From: Hypsibius dujardini
Lineage: Eukaryota; Tardigrada; Eutardigrada; Parachela; Hypsibiidae
Assembly (NCBI GenBank): GCA_001579985.1
Contig: LRSR01011073.1
Span: forward strand, 1 to 34,325
DNA length: 34,325 bases
Direction: 5' to 3'
Part shown: positions 30,809-34,325 of the stretch, piece after piece
How positions within the stretch are numbered: the stretch's first letter is position 1
Layout: every line of letters begins with the position of its first letter
Program-made: the position numbers and the translations under genes
The notes under the pieces: model-generated
What the model saw: the letters and a program-made list of their open reading frames with translations, nothing else
The model's database searches: none
What the model was told of the DNA's origin: nothing

Positions 30809-32600
30809 ATGCATGCCTGCTTTCCCACATCAAAAATCGGTTCTGAATGTTACATGCGTCCGCTAAAGCCAACAAGCGGATTGATTGTTCGTCTAAAGCA
30901 AAGGCAAGTGAACACTCAAAACGGAAGGAGTCAGCAAACGGTGAAGCCGGCACATCGGCACACTTTGAAAAAGAATATGCCACTTATTTGCTTGGGAGAG
31001 GAACCCGCAACTGTAACGGCAAGACCCGCCCTGCTCGTGCACACTTTTGTGTTGAGATACTGTACTTGCTTGCACGGTGGAAATTTGCTTTGTCAGCGAA
31101 CCCTACTTACAAAAGAAAGATCCGCACTTATTTTGCAGATGACGTTCCATGCATTGCTTTACCGTTCCTTTTTGTTGAAACTTTTGAGCTAACGTCCTAT
31201 GCGATATTGGAATCGAATGTGAGAGTACCAGGCCAGCGGGGACGCCTTCTGATGCTACCGTTGCAGACATAACCTTCAAAGGAAATGCATCATGTCTGTA
31301 AAAGATGTACGCATACATCACAGGCAGATACTGAGAAAAAACCGCCTCGCCCACAAAACATCGTCACCCTTTTCGCTGTTTCTTTTCGTTGCAAAATTTG
31401 GTCTGAAGGATGGTGACAGACACTGTCATCATTGTATATGTGAGTGTATATACCCTCAACGTGCAAACTAACAATATTGACTCGCATGCATGGTGTGTCA
31501 GCTCGCCATTCACGTCCAAAAAGATACCTGTGTGTGATGCATTGTACGTGCGCACAGAGCGTGTACTCATCAGACTGTGTAGGGAATGGTTTGTGCCTAG
31601 GCCCGCGAAAAACACAATTAATTATCCAGTGCGTGTGCAGTTTAATAAGGGTCTTTTCAAGTGCACTAACCCCTCCACGATATATACATATATATGTATG
31701 TTATTATTCAGTATATATTCAGCCCTATACAAACAGTCTGTCCTTCGTGTTCCATTTCAAATTAAAGTCCAATATTTGGCAGGGCCGATTTTAATGGGTG
31801 CGGCGCGCGTTGCAGTAAGCGGAGAACACCCGCGACTGAATTTTGCAACAAACAAGTTCGCTGAAAGACTTTCCCTCTCTCGCTCCCTTGGTATGTATGT
31901 CTCTCCTCATATCTTTTCATCATCCGAGCTCACGCGGGATGCTATTCATGGATCTTCTATAAATATATACAGTGCATGACAAAAAAACGTCAGAACAGCA
32001 AGGCTTCTTCCGCCTTACAATTTAGCTGGACGTACAGTGTATGAAAGAGCGAGGTAAGCTACCTGGTATGGGACGAATTTACTGTTCTAACATGGCAGGG
32101 ATTTTGCTTATTAGGTATTAACTACATTTGATAGGGCCGGAAAAGCCGCTTTTGGAAAGAGTGAAAATTGCAAGGCCGATTTTGTTGAAATCAATCGGAG
32201 GAGGACATAGCAAAAATAACGCCCTCTCACTTCTGTAATTCTGCTGATATTAATCAGAGTAGGAAATACATTTGTATGTGTCTTCATTATTGGTCATTTA
32301 GGTCCGGTCATTTTATATTTGCTGCTCGTAAAGGTTTATTGTAACAGCTTCAATATTTAAGATTAATTTGGATTTGAGAAGATATGTATCGCATGTCGAA
32401 TGCTAGAAACAAAAAGCACAAAAGTATTAACTACAGCACATTTAAAGGGGCCCATGTCGAACGAAGTTTTTACTGCCATTTAAGAACAAAATCTTCTATG
32501 AATCGGAATAAAAAATTAATTAATTAATGACTGCTCCTTGTTAATTTTCGAATATTGAACGCCCATTAGATGTTTTCATCTTGTCCCTCCACTATTATAC
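30809..32600. other. Spacer with ORFs but no supported gene
   Basis: The plus-strand frame 30847-31272 (141 aa, SKAKASEHSKRKESANGEAG near its start) is the longest with mixed composition. It has no domain, signal peptide or splice context and overlaps equal-length frames. Around 31680-31700 and 31955-31975 are TATA-rich stretches. I could not support a gene. Confidence 0.35.
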
Positions 32601-32610
32601 AGTAATTTAG

Positions 32611-32650
32611 AATGACAGACATACAGACATACAGACAGACAGACATGCAC

Positions 32651-32698
<48 letters not shown>

Positions 32699-32745
32699 TC
32701 AGACAGACAAACAGACAGACAAACAGACAGACAGACAATCATATC
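32611..32745 (+). repeat. (CAGA)n array, intergenic
   Basis: A nearly pure cagacagaca run about 135 bp long, interrupted by tacagacat and aaacag units. It is followed by a 13-bp G tract with one interruption near 32780-32791. Confidence 0.95.
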
Positions 32746-33277
32746 CAGTTGTGGTTCATGGCTGGCAGTACACTGGTTGGGGGGGGAGGGGGTATCGGTA
32801 CTCAAACTGTTCCGTCCCACAATCTTCACCTCAGGCATTGCGCGCGAACCGAACGCACCCACTACTTTTTTGATAGTACTCTCGTATATGCGTGTATTTG
32901 TCTAGAGACCGCAGTACATTAACTTTCCATTCCCTCGAACACCGAGGCGTTGCGTTTTTATTACTTGTACTAGCTGTGCATGTGCGTACCCGTGCATATT
33001 GGAGAAGATTCCGCTATGACTTTACGTGGCTCCCGCGCACTTCTCTCTCATCCCTCGATCTGCGCGTGGGTACCCGAGCTCGCTCGATCTTGGGTTTCCG
33101 AATCGATATTTCGGGTACTCCGTGTACATACTCTGTATATATATGTGCAATCAGCTGTGTGTGTATGTGTGGGTTTCAGCTGCTGTTCACTCCTTTCTGC
33201 GGAGGCCTTTTAACCACTCTTCCCCCTGACTGACAGAGAAGCGATCACCAGAGACCGCCTAGAGACAGACACCAACC

Positions 33278-33871
33278 ATGAGCGTGCATAAACAGGAGCC
33301 GACGACGACGACGACGACGCCAACGTTGATGTTGATGAACCACCAGGATACACCAACCGTTCTCCTCCTCGGCGGCTGTGGCGGCGGCGTCCCAGGAAAC
33401 CATTATTCGAGCGGCACGAATAGCGACACCACATCCCCCACTCATCATCATCACTTTCGCCTTCGGCCTGGTCTTCCTGTTGACTCGACGACGTCGGTGT
33501 CTCGTCACCAGACGACGCCGGTGGCGGTGGCGACTCTGCCGGAGGGGGATGATATTACCGAGAGGGTCTGTGAATCGGGAAATGTGAGGAGTTGCGATGC
33601 GGTCGTCCCTGCTGGGATGAAAGGCGAAGATGCGGTTTTGTTGAGGGACAACGTCGGTGAGACGTTTTGCGACGACATGAACGGGACTATCATGACACAG
33701 GACGATGTATCTGATGGCATGCCACGGCGGTTGGAGCGTGTGGCACAAGACGGAAACCTGCGGGAAGAGGCGATTCAGGTGCTGAAAGAGTCCGCCGCTT
33801 CCCTGGGCGTCCTCCTAAGGTTTCCTCTGCAAAATGATGTGATGAAGGTACTGTTTTTGGAGCAGTTTTAG
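33278..33871 (+). CDS. Unrecognised protein or first coding exon (197 aa)
   Basis: An ATG in good context (caaccatgagc) opens a frame with Thr-rich (TTTTTT), Gly-rich (GGCGGG) and His-rich (HHHH) tracts. More ordinary charged sequence and a helical segment follow (LREEAIQVLKESAASLGVLL). The codon for the final K of NDVMK is directly followed by GTACTG, a possible donor at 33847, so the last seven codons to the TAG may be intron read-through. In that case this is exon 1 of a gene continuing beyond the window. No domain is recognised. Equally long frames exist on the minus strand through the same GC-rich, codon-biased stretch, so strand is likely but not certain. Confidence 0.5.
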   Translation: MSVHKQEPTTTTTTPTLMLMNHQDTPTVLLLGGCGGGVPGNHYSSGTNSDTTSPTHHHHFRLRPGLPVDSTTSVSRHQTTPVAVATLPEGDDITERVCESGNVRSCDAVVPAGMKGEDAVLLRDNVGETFCDDMNGTIMTQDDVSDGMPRRLERVAQDGNLREEAIQVLKESAASLGVLLRFPLQNDVMKVLFLEQF

Positions 33872-34325
33872 CGGGGAAATTTTTACTCAGATTTTGGGGG
33901 TGTGTTCAAAAAAGGTGGGTCAGTGACCGAATATTTGTGCGTGTTATGTAGTCATGACGTCACTTAGCATATGACGGGGTAGGACATGTAGTTATAATTG
34001 ACGACGCATGATCTCTTTCGGCGTACTGCAGACACAAGAGTATGTTTTTTTGAGCTGCTGAGAGCCAAAATTAGGGGTTCAACGGTCTCTCTATGCCAGC
34101 ACACTACACAGTTACATTCGGCGATTACAAGTGAAATCATGTGTCAAAGTGAAGCGTAAACAATTTTAAAGGCCGCATCATCGCTGGGTTTGTCTGTACT
34201 ACATCACATGAATTTTTATAAAATGCAGAAAGAAAAACTTGTTGTCTGTACAAATAGCATATCTTAGCTCGTATTTACTTAAGGCATGTCTTTGTGGAAA
34301 TATCGATTTACCGGCATGATTTGTT
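33872..34325. other. Window-end sequence, nothing recognised
   Basis: AT-rich. No exon could be tied to the upstream ORF within the remaining bases. Confidence 0.35.

Noticed and set aside
31410-31979. 189-aa plus-strand ORF
   Set aside because: Composition resembles translated AT-rich spacer, with no domain, and an overlapping frame of similar length exists.
1-34325. CRISPR arrays, bacterial operons or phage-type systems
   Set aside because: Repeats are microsatellites or inverted-repeat transposons without regular spacers, and the genes have spliceosomal introns; the DNA is eukaryotic.

Overview
This is eukaryotic, animal-type genomic DNA. Genes are split by short GT-AG introns, intergenic space is large, tetranucleotide simple repeats are everywhere, and several DNA-transposon remnants are present. 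The protein set (a CFP1-like Set1/COMPASS subunit, a secreted astacin, intronless 7TM receptors, mucin-like and Pro/Tyr-rich secreted proteins) points to an invertebrate. Intron style and receptor content suggest an ecdysozoan, tentatively a tardigrade; that placement is inference and was not tested.

Layout. 209-3551 (-): an eight-exon CFP1/CXXC1 orthologue (538 aa) whose exons join in frame but carry no CXXC zinc finger. 3890-4145: a short inverted-repeat element flanked by TA. 4945-8499 (+): an eleven-exon secreted astacin metalloprotease (623 aa) followed by LDLa-like Cys/Asp modules, about one unit per exon. About 9.4-13.3 kb (-): weak pieces of a gustatory-receptor-like 7TM gene, interrupted by a 366-bp MITE with TTA target duplications (11438-11803).

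13666-14820 (-) and 20202-21353 (+): two intronless rhodopsin-like receptors in inverted orientation. Over 579 bp (from the DRW motif to TM7) they differ at only three silent sites, while their N-terminal halves are clearly diverged, which suggests recent gene conversion. Between them lies a ~1.2-kb foldback element (15597-16802).

21701-21925 (-): a secreted single-LysM protein. 23617-24012 (-): a mucin-like secreted protein with a TATA box. 25874-27127 (-): a large Tyr/Ser/Ala/Pro-repeat secreted protein, probably structural. 28442-29437 (-): a two-exon receptor C-terminus (two membrane segments plus tail). 29565-30724: a complete but non-autonomous hAT element with 8-bp target duplications, TAGCG-rich subterminal arrays and a BED-finger-only ORF. 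33278-33871 (+): an unrecognised ORF or first exon.

Three themes cross the window. Introns longer than ~140 bp nearly all contain simple-repeat arrays. The 7-mer TACTGTA is over-represented and matches the foldback terminus. Recent duplication and conversion have shaped the receptor pair and the astacin modules. The genes do not form a shared pathway.
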